Positions 7,332-15,231 of a DNA stretch of 26,654 bases are shown here, one piece after another (positions within the stretch are counted from its first letter, which is position 1; every line of letters begins with the position of its first letter). Source of the stretch: JAICUY01 sp038250515 (lineage in GTDB: Bacteria; Chloroflexota; Limnocylindria; QHBO01); contig JBBSCG010000028.1 in assembly GCA_038250515.1 (NCBI GenBank), positions 1 to 26,654 of the forward strand. Direction: 5' to 3'. The notes below the pieces were generated by a model. It searched no databases and was not told where the DNA came from. It saw only the letters and a program-made list of their open reading frames with translations. A program made the position numbers and the translations under genes.

Positions 7332-8033
7332 GTGAGCATGAGCAGTTCCGTTCCGGGCGCCGTCGCGGCGCCTCCCATTCGCATCCTGATCGCCGACGAC
7401 CACGAGATTGTCCGTATCGGTCTCGCCGCGCTGCTCGACCGTCAGCCGGGCTTCCGCGTCGTGGCCGAGGCCTCGTCCGGCGACGAGGCACTGCGCCTGG
7501 CGCGTCAGCATCGCCCGAACGTGGCCGTGCTCGACATCCGTATGCCCGACGGATCCGGTACCGATGCCTGCCGTGCCATTACCACCGAGCTGCCCGAGAC
7601 CGCGGTGGTGATGCTCACCAGCTACGCGGATTCCGAGGCGTTGTTCGACGCCATCGCCGCCGGCGCCAGCGGCTACGTGCTCAAGCGCATCGGGTCGGAC
7701 GAGCTCGTGCGGGCCATCCGCGCCGTGGCCGACGGCGGCTCGCTGCTCGATCCATCGGTCACGAGAAAGGTCCTCGAGCGATTGCGCTCGGCCAGCCACC
7801 TCGAGGAGGGCGGCGCGTTCGGTGAGCTTACCGACCAGGAGCGCCGCGTCCTGGTCCGCCTCGCCGAAGGACGCTCGAATCGCGAGATCGCCCAGTCAAT
7901 GGAACTGGCCGAGAAGACGGTGCGCAACTACGTCTCGAATATCCTGTCGAAGCTCGGGCTCGCCAGCCGCGCCCAGGCGGCCGCGTTCGCCATCCGTAAC
8001 CGCCTCGCCGAGCTGTCGCCCAATCATGAATAG
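7332..8033 (+). CDS. NarL/LuxR-family response regulator
   Basis: 233 aa from the GTG at 7332; an ATG two codons later (7338) is equally possible, and neither has a clear RBS. The receiver domain (about 16-130) has the acidic pair Asp22-Asp23, phosphoacceptor Asp68 (VLDIRMPDG), Thr96 and Lys118. The LuxR-type HTH (about 164-222) is intact: ELTDQERRVLVRLAEG, SNREIAQ and KTVRNYVSNILSKLGL. It is the evident partner of the kinase 16 nt upstream and should bind DNA as a dimer when phosphorylated. The end overlaps the start of the lipoprotein gene by 8 nt, linking the output genes to the two-component pair. Targets are unknown. Confidence 0.93.
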   Translation: MSMSSSVPGAVAAPPIRILIADDHEIVRIGLAALLDRQPGFRVVAEASSGDEALRLARQHRPNVAVLDIRMPDGSGTDACRAITTELPETAVVMLTSYADSEALFDAIAAGASGYVLKRIGSDELVRAIRAVADGGSLLDPSVTRKVLERLRSASHLEEGGAFGELTDQERRVLVRLAEGRSNREIAQSMELAEKTVRNYVSNILSKLGLASRAQAAAFAIRNRLAELSPNHE

Positions 8034-8700
8034 ACGGCGCGGGTGGTTCGCGACGCTTGCCGGCGCGATCCTGCTCGCCGGATGCGTGTCGCAGCCGTCG
8101 CCGAGCACGGTCCCGGGGTCAGCGTCGCCATCGTTCGTGCCCTCGTCAGCCACCGCCAGTCCGACGCCCAGCCAGAGTCCATCGCCGACCACCACGCCCG
8201 AGCCGGCACTGTCGCTGGCGTTGCCCGAGCGACGCGACGACCGCAAGATCCAGTTCAGCATCACGCCCAAGGTCTCCGCCGACGGCGACGGCCAGCTGGA
8301 GATCAGGGTGAAGAACCTCACCAAGCAGCGGATCGACGAGATCGTCCTGCGCTGGCCCACCAAGCTGCGCGACACGCTCTTCATGGCGCCCTTCCGGCCG
8401 ACGAAAGATCGGGTCGCCGAAGGCGGTCCGCCGCTGCATTTCGCGTGGACGCGCTGGGTCGACGGACCGGGCGAGCTCCACGAACCGGCCGGCACGACGT
8501 CGCTCGGCTGGGGCCCGCTGCTCCCCGGCGCCGAACTCTCCATCCCCATCCTGGTCACGCGCCGGGCGCCCGGCCCCGTGGCGTTCGACCTGCAGTTCCT
8601 GGCCGGCGTCCCGCACACCGGAGCGGCACCGGCCGGCGGCGACGCGCTGCTCAGCAATGCCGATGGCGATTCCGCCGAGACACGCGTCGAGGTGCCGTGA
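8026..8700 (+). CDS. Secreted lipoprotein of unknown function in two-component operon
   Basis: 224 aa. The ATG at 8026 overlaps the end of the response regulator gene. Residues 1-19 are a lipoprotein signal peptide (RRR, hydrophobic, lipobox LLAGC with Cys20). A Ser/Pro/Thr linker covers about 21-66. The globular part (about 67-224) reads like a beta-sandwich, with alternating strands such as KIQFSITPKV, GQLEIRVKNL and ELSIPILVTR, but I do not recognise the family. It would sit on the outer face of the cytoplasmic membrane. The TGA overlaps the ATG of the methyltransferase. It could be a signal-binding partner of the kinase or a regulated output; the sequence does not decide. Confidence 0.8.
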   Translation: MNRRRGWFATLAGAILLAGCVSQPSPSTVPGSASPSFVPSSATASPTPSQSPSPTTTPEPALSLALPERRDDRKIQFSITPKVSADGDGQLEIRVKNLTKQRIDEIVLRWPTKLRDTLFMAPFRPTKDRVAEGGPPLHFAWTRWVDGPGELHEPAGTTSLGWGPLLPGAELSIPILVTRRAPGPVAFDLQFLAGVPHTGAAPAGGDALLSNADGDSAETRVEVP

Positions 8701-9392
8701 TGCACGCCATCCTGCCACCATGGACCGATACCGATCCCGAGCTGCATCGTCTTCTGGGCGAGGTGATCGATCCCGAGCGCAAGGTCCTCGCCGCGCTCGA
8801 GCGGATCACGCCGATCTCGGGCAAGCGCATTGCCGACGTGGGCACCGGCATCGGGCACTATCCCATGCTCCTGGCACGCCGCACCGCTCGCACCTACGGC
8901 ATCGAGTCGGACCCGGCGTTGCTGGCGGCCGCCCGCGAACGGGCCAGCGATGCCCACCAACCGAACATCCGCATCATCGAGGGCGAGGCGAACCGGTTGC
9001 CGCTGCATGATGGTGCCGTGGACATCGTGCTCACCAGCCAGATCGAGCCCGACGACCGCTCTCAACCGATGATCGCCGAGGCGCTGCGCGTGTTGCGTCC
9101 GAACGGCCGGCTGATCGTCATCGGCTACTACGGTCGGGACGACGTCGCCGCCCTGCTCGAGCCGGAGGTCGTGGCGCACGCGCTCGAAGCAACCCAGCGG
9201 CGCACCGGTTGGTGGCTGCGCAACGGGTTCAAGATCAAGGTGGTGCACGCCAAGCTCGACTTGCGCGATGCCGCATTGGCGCACGAGCTGCTCCCGCGGC
9301 TGTACGGCGATCGCGGCCGTGCCTACCTGATGGGCGCCCACCGCCCAATGCTCGACCTCAAGCTCGGCCTGTATCACCGCGTTGCGGAATGA
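8700..9392 (+). CDS. Class I SAM-dependent methyltransferase
   Basis: 230 aa with a Methyltransf_11-like Rossmann domain. Motif I is IADVGTGIGHY (44-54), the acidic ribose-binding residue is Glu69 in YGIESDP, motif II surrounds GAVDIVLTSQ (about 103-112), and a motif III-like LRPNGRLIVIGYYG follows (about 132-145). The start codon overlaps the lipoprotein stop (ATGA, 8699-8702 region). The substrate is not evident; small molecules or quinone-like compounds are common for this group. It is the last gene of the kinase operon, followed by a promoter and large hairpin. Position in the operon is clear, activity is a family-level prediction. Confidence 0.82.
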   Translation: MHAILPPWTDTDPELHRLLGEVIDPERKVLAALERITPISGKRIADVGTGIGHYPMLLARRTARTYGIESDPALLAAARERASDAHQPNIRIIEGEANRLPLHDGAVDIVLTSQIEPDDRSQPMIAEALRVLRPNGRLIVIGYYGRDDVAALLEPEVVAHALEATQRRTGWWLRNGFKIKVVHAKLDLRDAALAHELLPRLYGDRGRAYLMGAHRPMLDLKLGLYHRVAE

Positions 9393-9402
9393 CAACAACC
9401 TC

Positions 9403-9431
9403 TTGCATGGTCTGATAGAGCACCGTATGAT
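9403..9431 (+). promoter_or_regulatory. Promoter ahead of hairpin and dehydrogenase gene
   Basis: TTGCAT (9403-9408) and TATGAT (9426-9431) are separated by exactly 17 nt, a good sigma70-type arrangement. Transcription would start near 9438, inside the 5' arm of the hairpin, and read into the dehydrogenase gene at 9570. Confidence 0.5.
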
Positions 9432-9433
9432 CT

Positions 9434-9484
9434 GCATGCCGAAGACCAGGCTCTTCTCCCCCCGGAGCCTGGTCTTCGGCATGC
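9434..9484 (+). terminator. Perfect 20-bp inverted repeat, 11-nt C-rich loop
   Basis: Positions 9434-9453 pair without mismatch with 9465-9484; the loop is 9454-9464. It lies 41 nt after the methyltransferase stop. No T-run follows, so it may be a terminator, an RNA-stabilising hairpin, or part of the leader of the next gene, since a promoter directly precedes it. Confidence 0.65.
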
Positions 9485-9569
9485 CCGCGAGCGAACCGGG
9501 GCGATAATCAACGCAGCCAATTCCCGCACGCGGCTCCGTTCCGCGCCCATTCCTCGAGGAGGCACCCGC

Positions 9570-11165
9570 ATGGCCACCAGCACGCCGCGCATGAAGATCA
9601 CCTACTCCACCCTGTCGTCCGACAACGAGGAGCTGCAGTCGGCCTTCGACGCCGCGGTCGACACGGTGCGCGGAGAGCTTGGCCGCTCCTACCCGATGCT
9701 CATTGGCGGCGAGGAGCGCCGCGGCGAGCAGGAGTTTGAGGACCGCTCACCGATCGACACCGAGATCGTGGTCAGCCGCTTCCCGGTCGGCACGCGCCAC
9801 GACGTCAAGGAGGCCGTTGCCGCGGCACAGCAGGCGTTCCCGGCGTGGCGCGACCTCGGCTGGAAGAAGCGCATCGAGATCATGCGCCGCGCGGCCGACC
9901 TGATCAGCGAGCGGCAGTTCGAGTACGCCGCGCTGATGACCTTCGAGGTGGGCAAGAATCGGCTCGAGTCGCTCGGTGATGTCGAGGAAGCCGCCGACCT
10001 GCTGCGCTACTACAGCGACGAGATGGAGCACAACAATGGCTTCGTCAAGCCGATGGGCTCGCTTTCGGACGCGGAGCACACGCGCAGCGTCCTGAAGCCG
10101 CACGGCGTATGGGCGGTGATCAGCCCGTTCAACTTCCCGATGGCGCTCTCCGGCGGACCGTGCGCCGGCGCGCTGATCGCGGGCAACACAGTGGTCCTCA
10201 AGCCCAGCTCCGATGCGCCGCTACTCGGCTACAAGTTCGGTGAGGCGCTGCGCGATGCCGGCATACCCGACGGCGTTTTCAACTTCGTGACCGGGCCGGG
10301 CGAGACGGTCGGTGCCGAGCTCGAGGAGAACCCCGGCATCGGCGGCATGGTCTTCACCGGCTCGTACAAGGTCGGCATGAAGCTGTACAAGAGCTTCACC
10401 AGGGACTTCCCGCGACCGATCATCACCGAGATGGGCGGCAAGAACCCTGCGATCGTGACCGCCAACGCCAACCTCGACGAGGCAGCCGAGGGCGTCATGC
10501 GCTCGGCCTTCGGCTTCGACGGCCAGAAATGCAGCGCCAACTCGCGCGTCTATGTCGACCGGACCGTCATCGGCGAATTCGTCGACAAGCTCGTGGCCCG
10601 CACCAGGACCATCGCCGTCGGAGACCCGACGAAGCGCGAAAACTGGATGGGCCCGGTCATCAACGAGGGCGCGCTCGGCAAGTTCACCCAGGCGGTCGAG
10701 GAAACAAGGGGAGATGGCGGCACCATCGCCGTCGGCGGCGACGTACTGCGCGATGAGGAGACTGGACGCGGCTACTACCCCGCTCCGACCGTCGTCACCG
10801 GCCTGCCAACCACGCATCGCCTCTTTCGCGACGAGCTGTTCGTGCCGCTGCTGGTGGTCGGCGCGGTCGACTCGCTCGACGAGGCGCTGACCCTCTCGAA
10901 CCAGACCGATTACGGGCTCACCGCCGGCATCTTCAGCGAGGACCGCGGCGAGATCCAGCGCTTCCTGGACACCATCCAGGCGGGCGTGGTATACGTCAAC
11001 CGACGGGCCGGAGCGACCACCGGCGCATGGCCCGGGATCCAGAGCTTCGGCGGCTGGAAGGGCTCGGGCTCGTCGGGCAAGAGTGGCCTCGGGCCGTACT
11101 ACGTGCAGCAGTTCATGCGCGAGCAGTCACAGACGATCATCGGCCAGGAGCCGCCGACCGAGTGA
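9570..11165 (+). CDS. pruA: L-glutamate gamma-semialdehyde dehydrogenase (P5C dehydrogenase)
   Basis: 531 aa, the length of stand-alone bacterial P5C dehydrogenases (also named rocA). It oxidises glutamate-5-semialdehyde to glutamate with NAD+, the last step of proline and arginine catabolism. Catalytic Cys321 lies in GQKCSANSR, the general base Glu287 in TEMGGKNP, and the NAD-binding segment in FTGSYKVG (262-269). The oxyanion region is SPFNFPMAL (185-193). GAGGAGG (9556-9562) is 7 nt before the ATG. No proline dehydrogenase gene is in the window. The leader carries a promoter and a 20-bp hairpin. The next gene overlaps the stop by 4 nt. Another long-chain ALDH activity is possible, but the N-terminal 40-residue extension fits the P5CDH class. 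Confidence 0.85.
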   Translation: MATSTPRMKITYSTLSSDNEELQSAFDAAVDTVRGELGRSYPMLIGGEERRGEQEFEDRSPIDTEIVVSRFPVGTRHDVKEAVAAAQQAFPAWRDLGWKKRIEIMRRAADLISERQFEYAALMTFEVGKNRLESLGDVEEAADLLRYYSDEMEHNNGFVKPMGSLSDAEHTRSVLKPHGVWAVISPFNFPMALSGGPCAGALIAGNTVVLKPSSDAPLLGYKFGEALRDAGIPDGVFNFVTGPGETVGAELEENPGIGGMVFTGSYKVGMKLYKSFTRDFPRPIITEMGGKNPAIVTANANLDEAAEGVMRSAFGFDGQKCSANSRVYVDRTVIGEFVDKLVARTRTIAVGDPTKRENWMGPVINEGALGKFTQAVEETRGDGGTIAVGGDVLRDEETGRGYYPAPTVVTGLPTTHRLFRDELFVPLLVVGAVDSLDEALTLSNQTDYGLTAGIFSEDRGEIQRFLDTIQAGVVYVNRRAGATTGAWPGIQSFGGWKGSGSSGKSGLGPYYVQQFMREQSQTIIGQEPPTE

Positions 11166-11596
11166 ACAACAACGGCCAGGTTCCGAACGACGACGCCGAC
11201 GACGCCGACGACGCGCTCGAGACAATCGTCGACTCGTCGGGCTGGTTCAGCGTCGAGCTGCGCTACGCCTACCTGATCGCGTCGCAGAAGCGGCCGTACC
11301 TGATCGAGGATCGGGTGGTGCTGATCGATGGCGACGACGAGGAGACGGCGCTCGGTCGGGGCTTCGAGCTGGCCGCCGAGTACGAGGACGAGTTCGAGAC
11401 CGACGAGGGCGAGGCCGGCACCATCCGCTTCGAGGGCATCGTCGCCATCAAGGAGCTCGACGACGTCCCCGCGGCGGGCACCGAGGTCTGGCACGAGTTC
11501 ATGTCGCCAGAATTACCCAAGGCCGATGCCGACGCCGAGTCGCTCCCCCCGGTCCGGCCACTGGAGATGGCGTTCCCGCGCGGCCACGACGACTGA
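11162..11596 (+). CDS. Small acidic protein, possibly DUF4288-like
   Basis: 144 aa. The GTG at 11162 overlaps the dehydrogenase stop as GTGA, indicating coupled translation. After an Asp-rich start (DDADDADDA, from three GACGACGCC-type DNA repeats near 11188-11214), residues about 22-118 form one small domain: WFSVELRYAYLIASQKRPYL, then a VVLIDGDDEETALGRGFELA segment resembling families in which an amino-acid stretch links strand and helix, such as DUF4288. It ends with MAFPRGHDD. It is strongly acidic and has no signal peptide or membrane helix. Function unknown; the family suggestion is from memory of the pattern and is weak. pyrD follows 10 nt downstream. Confidence 0.75.
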   Translation: MNNNGQVPNDDADDADDALETIVDSSGWFSVELRYAYLIASQKRPYLIEDRVVLIDGDDEETALGRGFELAAEYEDEFETDEGEAGTIRFEGIVAIKELDDVPAAGTEVWHEFMSPELPKADADAESLPPVRPLEMAFPRGHDD

Positions 11597-11606
11597 CCTC
11601 CGGCCG

Positions 11607-12599
11607 ATGAGCTGGCGCATCGGGGCATACCGCGCCGTTCGCCCGCTCCTCTTTGCGCTCGATGCCGAGCGCATCCATCACCTGGCGCTTGACGCGTTGC
11701 GCCTGGCCGGCTCTGTCTCAATGGGACGCCGGCTCCTCGGCTTCGCCTCCGGCGTTCCACGCGACGTCTCGCCTGTCGAACTCATGGGCATTCCCTTCCG
11801 CAATCGGATCGGTTTGGCCGCCGGATTCGACAAGGACGGCGTCGCGCTTCGTGGCTGGGCCGCGCTGGGGCTGGGCTTCGCCGAGGTCGGCACCGTCACG
11901 CCGCTGCCCCAGGCTGGCAATCCTCGCCCCCGTCTCTTCCGCCTGACCGATGCATCGGCGCTGATCAACCGCATGGGCTTCAACAATGCCGGAGCCGATG
12001 CCCTCGCCACCCACCTGGGTCGCGTCCGGCCGAAGCTGCCCGATGGTTTCGTGGTGGGCGTCAACATCGGCCGCAACAAGGAGGCTACCGACCAGGTCGC
12101 GGACTACGTCGCGGCCTACCGCGCCGTTGCGCCGGTGGCCGACTACGTGGCGATCAACGTCAGCTCACCGAATACACCGGGACTGCGCGGCCTGCAGGAG
12201 CCGTCGCGCCTGCTCGCGCTGCTCGATGCGCTCGCCGCCGAGCAGCCGCAGCGTCCGCTCGTCGTCAAGCTTGCACCGGATCTCCAGCCGGTCGAATTCG
12301 ACGCCCTGGTCACCGCGCTCGGCGATTCTGCCGCTGCCGGCTTGATCCTGTCCAACACGACCGTGCAGCACGACGGTGAAGTCGGCGGCCTCTCGGGACG
12401 ACCATTGTTCACCGGCATGCTGGCGGCCGTCGCCCGTGCGCGAGAGCTCGCGGGAGATCGACTGGTGCTCATCGGCTCGGGCGGTGTCTTCGGCGCGGAG
12501 GATGCGCGCGCTGCCATGAGGGCCGGCGCCGACCTTGTCGAGCTGTGGACCGGCCTGATCTACCGCGGACCGGGCCTCATCGGTGAATCCGCCAGATAG
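11607..12599 (+). CDS. pyrD: Dihydroorotate dehydrogenase (quinone), class 2
   Basis: 330 aa. It oxidises dihydroorotate to orotate in de novo pyrimidine synthesis, passing electrons via FMN to quinone. The N-terminal helices (YRAVRPLLFALDAERIHHLA, residues 8-27) are the membrane-docking extension that marks class 2 enzymes. Also visible are LAAGFDKDG (70-78), RMGFNNAG (122-129), GVNIGRNK (151-158), the catalytic serine region NVSSPNTPGLR (184-194) and Lys221 (VVKLAPD). The ending GPGLIGE fits the family. No good ribosome site is seen before the ATG at 11607, but the gene lies 10 nt after the previous one, so coupled translation is likely. It is away from other pyr genes. Confidence 0.94.
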   Translation: MSWRIGAYRAVRPLLFALDAERIHHLALDALRLAGSVSMGRRLLGFASGVPRDVSPVELMGIPFRNRIGLAAGFDKDGVALRGWAALGLGFAEVGTVTPLPQAGNPRPRLFRLTDASALINRMGFNNAGADALATHLGRVRPKLPDGFVVGVNIGRNKEATDQVADYVAAYRAVAPVADYVAINVSSPNTPGLRGLQEPSRLLALLDALAAEQPQRPLVVKLAPDLQPVEFDALVTALGDSAAAGLILSNTTVQHDGEVGGLSGRPLFTGMLAAVARARELAGDRLVLIGSGGVFGAEDARAAMRAGADLVELWTGLIYRGPGLIGESAR

Positions 12600-12668
12600 G
12601 CTGGTATCATCTGGCAACTTAGCCAGGGGCGCGGGCAGGACGCGCCGCTCGTCCTACGAGTGCTACCC

Positions 12669-14000
12669 ATGACCACCATTGAGGCCACAACCTCGCCTGC
12701 GGCTGCCCAGAATCTGGACGCGCCGCATATCGTCACCGAGCTCCCCGGTCCGAAGTCGCGCGAGCTCATCGCCCGCGACGCGGCCGTCGCCAGCCCGTCG
12801 CTGACCCGCGCCTATCCGTTGGTCGCCGAGAGCGGCTCGGGCTATGTCGTCACCGACGTCGACGGCAATCGCTTCATCGACTTCGCTGCGGGCATCGCCG
12901 TGGCGAGCACCGGCCACAGCCATCCAAAGGTCGTTGCCGCCATCAAGGAGCAGGCCGACCGGCTGATCCATATCGCCGCGACCGACTTCTACGAGCCGCG
13001 CTATGTCGAGTTCATGGAGCGCGTTGCATCGGTCGCGCCGTTCGAGGAGAAGGCGCGCGTCTTCGTCACCAACTCCGGAACCGAGGCGATCGAGGGCGCC
13101 ATCAAGCTCGCCCGATACCACACCGGACGCTCCGGCCTGATCGCCTTCGAGGGCGGGTTCCACGGCCGCACCATGGGCGCCCTGTCGCTCACCAACTCGA
13201 AGGTCAAACAGCGCGCCGGCTTCGGTCCGCTGCTGCCGATGGTCCACCATTCCCCGTATCCCCGCGTTCGCGCCTGGCGCGAGCAGAGCGGTGGCGATGG
13301 CGCCGCTGAGCTGGAAACGCTGCGCAGCACCATCTTCGGTCGGCTCATGGCACCATCGGACGTCGCTGCCATCGTGGTCGAGCCAATCCAGGGCGAGGGC
13401 GGCTACTTCCCGGCACCCACGGCATTTCTGAAGGGACTGCGCGACATCTGCGACGAGCACGGCATCCTGCTTATCGCAGACGAGATCCAGTCCGGCATGG
13501 GCCGCACCGGCAAATGGTGGGCGATCGAGCACGCGGGCGTCAAGCCGGACATCATCGCCACGGCCAAGGGGATCGCCTCGGGCATGCCGATTGGGGCGTT
13601 CATTGCGCGTGAGTCGGTCTGGACCTGGCCGCCCGGAGCCCATGGCAGCACATTCGGCGGCAATCCGGTGTGCGCCGCGGCCGGCCTTGCGACCATGGAC
13701 CTCATCGAGGACTCATTGATGGCCAACGCGGCCGGCATGGGTGACCGCCTCCGCTCAGGCCTCGAGCGCGTCTGCGCCGATGCCGGAACCGTGCGCGACA
13801 TCCGCGGCAAGGGGCTGATGATCGGCGTCGAGTTCGACTCGCACGACACCGCCGGCGCGGTGCAGAACGCATGCTTCGAGCGCGGCCTGCTGATTCTCGA
13901 GGCCGGCGAGTCGACGCTGCGCTTCAGCCCGCCGCTGATCGTGGACGAGGCGGCGGTCGACAAGGCGCTGGAGATCTTTGCCGCCGCCCTTCCGAGCTAG
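12669..14000 (+). CDS. gabT: Class III aminotransferase, 4-aminobutyrate transaminase type
   Basis: 443 aa from the ATG at 12669; a GTG at 12660 is also in frame and no ribosome site distinguishes them. The enzyme moves the amino group of GABA (or a related omega-amino acid) to 2-oxoglutarate, giving succinate semialdehyde and glutamate. PLP contacts are visible: SGTEA (136-140), FHGRTMGALSL (164-174), Asp271 in IADEIQSGMGRTG and the Schiff-base Lys300 in ATAKGIASGMP. GSTFGGNPVCAAAGLA is typical of the group. A TATCAT box at 12605-12610 may be its promoter. A semialdehyde dehydrogenase lies 3.5 kb away in the opposite orientation, which supports GABA use without proving it. Ornithine or acetylornithine transaminase and broad amino-acid racemases of this fold are alternatives. 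Confidence 0.8.
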   Translation: MTTIEATTSPAAAQNLDAPHIVTELPGPKSRELIARDAAVASPSLTRAYPLVAESGSGYVVTDVDGNRFIDFAAGIAVASTGHSHPKVVAAIKEQADRLIHIAATDFYEPRYVEFMERVASVAPFEEKARVFVTNSGTEAIEGAIKLARYHTGRSGLIAFEGGFHGRTMGALSLTNSKVKQRAGFGPLLPMVHHSPYPRVRAWREQSGGDGAAELETLRSTIFGRLMAPSDVAAIVVEPIQGEGGYFPAPTAFLKGLRDICDEHGILLIADEIQSGMGRTGKWWAIEHAGVKPDIIATAKGIASGMPIGAFIARESVWTWPPGAHGSTFGGNPVCAAAGLATMDLIEDSLMANAAGMGDRLRSGLERVCADAGTVRDIRGKGLMIGVEFDSHDTAGAVQNACFERGLLILEAGESTLRFSPPLIVDEAAVDKALEIFAAALPS

Positions 14001-14048
14001 GCGACGGTTGCATTGGTTCAGTCGCCGAGCCGGCCGGCCCCCATCGGT

Positions 14049-15227
14049 CTAGCTCAGAAGGTCCGAAATCGTAGTCAGCGAGAAGCCGCGCTGGCGCAGG
14101 CCTGGCACCATGATCTGGAGCGCCGTGAGCGTCTCGTAGCCACCCAGGTGGTCGAGCACGATTGAGCCGTCCTGGGCCGCATTGATCACCTTGCTGGCGA
14201 TCTGTGCACCGGTCGGGCCGCCCTGGCTGATTGGCTTCCAGTCGATGGTGTCGATGTCCCACATCAGCGTCTTGGTGTAGCCGACCGATGCGGCGGCATT
14301 CAGCAGCCCGGCGCTGACCGAGCCGTATGGCGGCCGCCAGTAGGGGCGCGGCTCCTGACCGGTGAGGTCCTTGATGATCGCCGCCGCGCTGGTCAGCTCG
14401 CTGCGAATGAAGTCGGCCGATGGCGCTCCGCCGGCGCACGGCGCGGTCGTCGGCGAGCCGAGGCCGCCGCGCACCAGATCGCAGTGATGCATGGTGTGGT
14501 TGCCCACCTCGAACAGCTCCGGATGCGCCCGCACGATGGCCATGATCTTCTTGCCTTCGGCCGTCTGCGCCATGGCCCCGGTCGGGAAGAGCGTCGTGCA
14601 CACCTTGTTGGCGATCAGGAAGTTCAAGATGTCGACGCCCGGATCCAGCCGGCCGCCCATGTCGAGGGTGATGGCGATGGCCTTGCCGGCGCCCGGGATC
14701 CGGCTGAAAGTCTGCGGCTGGCCGGCCGTCACGCGGTTACCGGCGCGACAGCCAGAGGCAACCGACGGTGGATCAGTCGTCGGTCGCGGCGTCGACGGCG
14801 GGTTCGTGGCGACCGGCGTCGGTCGTGGGGTTGCACTCGGATCGACCGAGACGATCAGCACCCAGCCTGACTGCAGTTGTCCGGCATCGGCGAGCGCCGG
14901 ATAACGGTCGAGGTTCCACGCCTGGAGCTGCTCTGTCGTCGTCCCGAAGCGCAGCGCGACGCGGTACAGGTTGTCCCCCGGCTGCACGGTATACCTGGCG
15001 CCAGTCGGTGGAGCGGCGGTTGGGTCAACGCTGCCGCTGGACTCACCGGCGCTGACCGATGGCGTTGGCGAAGGGCTCGCGGTGTCGGTCGCTGACGCTG
15101 TCGCCGTCGGCGCGTCCGAGACCGATGGCGTCGCCGTCGGCGACGCGGGATTGTTTGACGAGCAGGCGCTCAGCAGCAGAAGCGCGGCAAATGAAGCGTC
15201 GGCGATGCGTCCGCGGAATGACGGCAC
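14049..15227 (-). CDS. LysM / polysaccharide deacetylase lipoprotein, altered NodB motif 1
   Basis: 392 aa. I chose the GTG at 15227, 4 nt after the stop of the upstream gene; the ATG at 15284 would overlap that gene by 53 nt. Residues 1-21 form a lipoprotein signal peptide (lipobox LLSAC, Cys22). A Ser/Thr/Pro linker follows, then one LysM domain (about 79-127, YTVQPGDNLYRVALRFG), which binds peptidoglycan, another PT-rich linker, and a NodB deacetylase domain (about 182-392). NodB motifs seen: His244 and His248 (NHTMHH), RPPYG (298-302), DTIDW (326-330) and LDHLGG with His360. Motif 1, normally TFDDG, reads TLDMGG (187-192), so the metal-binding second Asp is Met190. It should act on cell-wall glycan, if active. 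It follows the Lon-N-domain gene in an operon. Confidence 0.85.
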   Translation of the reverse strand: MPSFRGRIADASFAALLLLSACSSNNPASPTATPSVSDAPTATASATDTASPSPTPSVSAGESSGSVDPTAAPPTGARYTVQPGDNLYRVALRFGTTTEQLQAWNLDRYPALADAGQLQSGWVLIVSVDPSATPRPTPVATNPPSTPRPTTDPPSVASGCRAGNRVTAGQPQTFSRIPGAGKAIAITLDMGGRLDPGVDILNFLIANKVCTTLFPTGAMAQTAEGKKIMAIVRAHPELFEVGNHTMHHCDLVRGGLGSPTTAPCAGGAPSADFIRSELTSAAAIIKDLTGQEPRPYWRPPYGSVSAGLLNAAASVGYTKTLMWDIDTIDWKPISQGGPTGAQIASKVINAAQDGSIVLDHLGGYETLTALQIMVPGLRQRGFSLTTISDLLS

Positions 15228-15231
15228 GAAT

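Noticed and set aside
7896..9482. 528-codon open frame on the minus strand
   Set aside because: It covers three well-supported plus-strand genes and the hairpin, and its translation shows no domain.
11188..11214. GACGACGCC tandem repeat as a microsatellite
   Set aside because: It is only three units and is explained by an Asp/Ala-rich coding stretch.
12663..13643. 326-codon open frame opposite the aminotransferase
   Set aside because: Antisense to a gene with all PLP motifs; no start signal or homology pattern.
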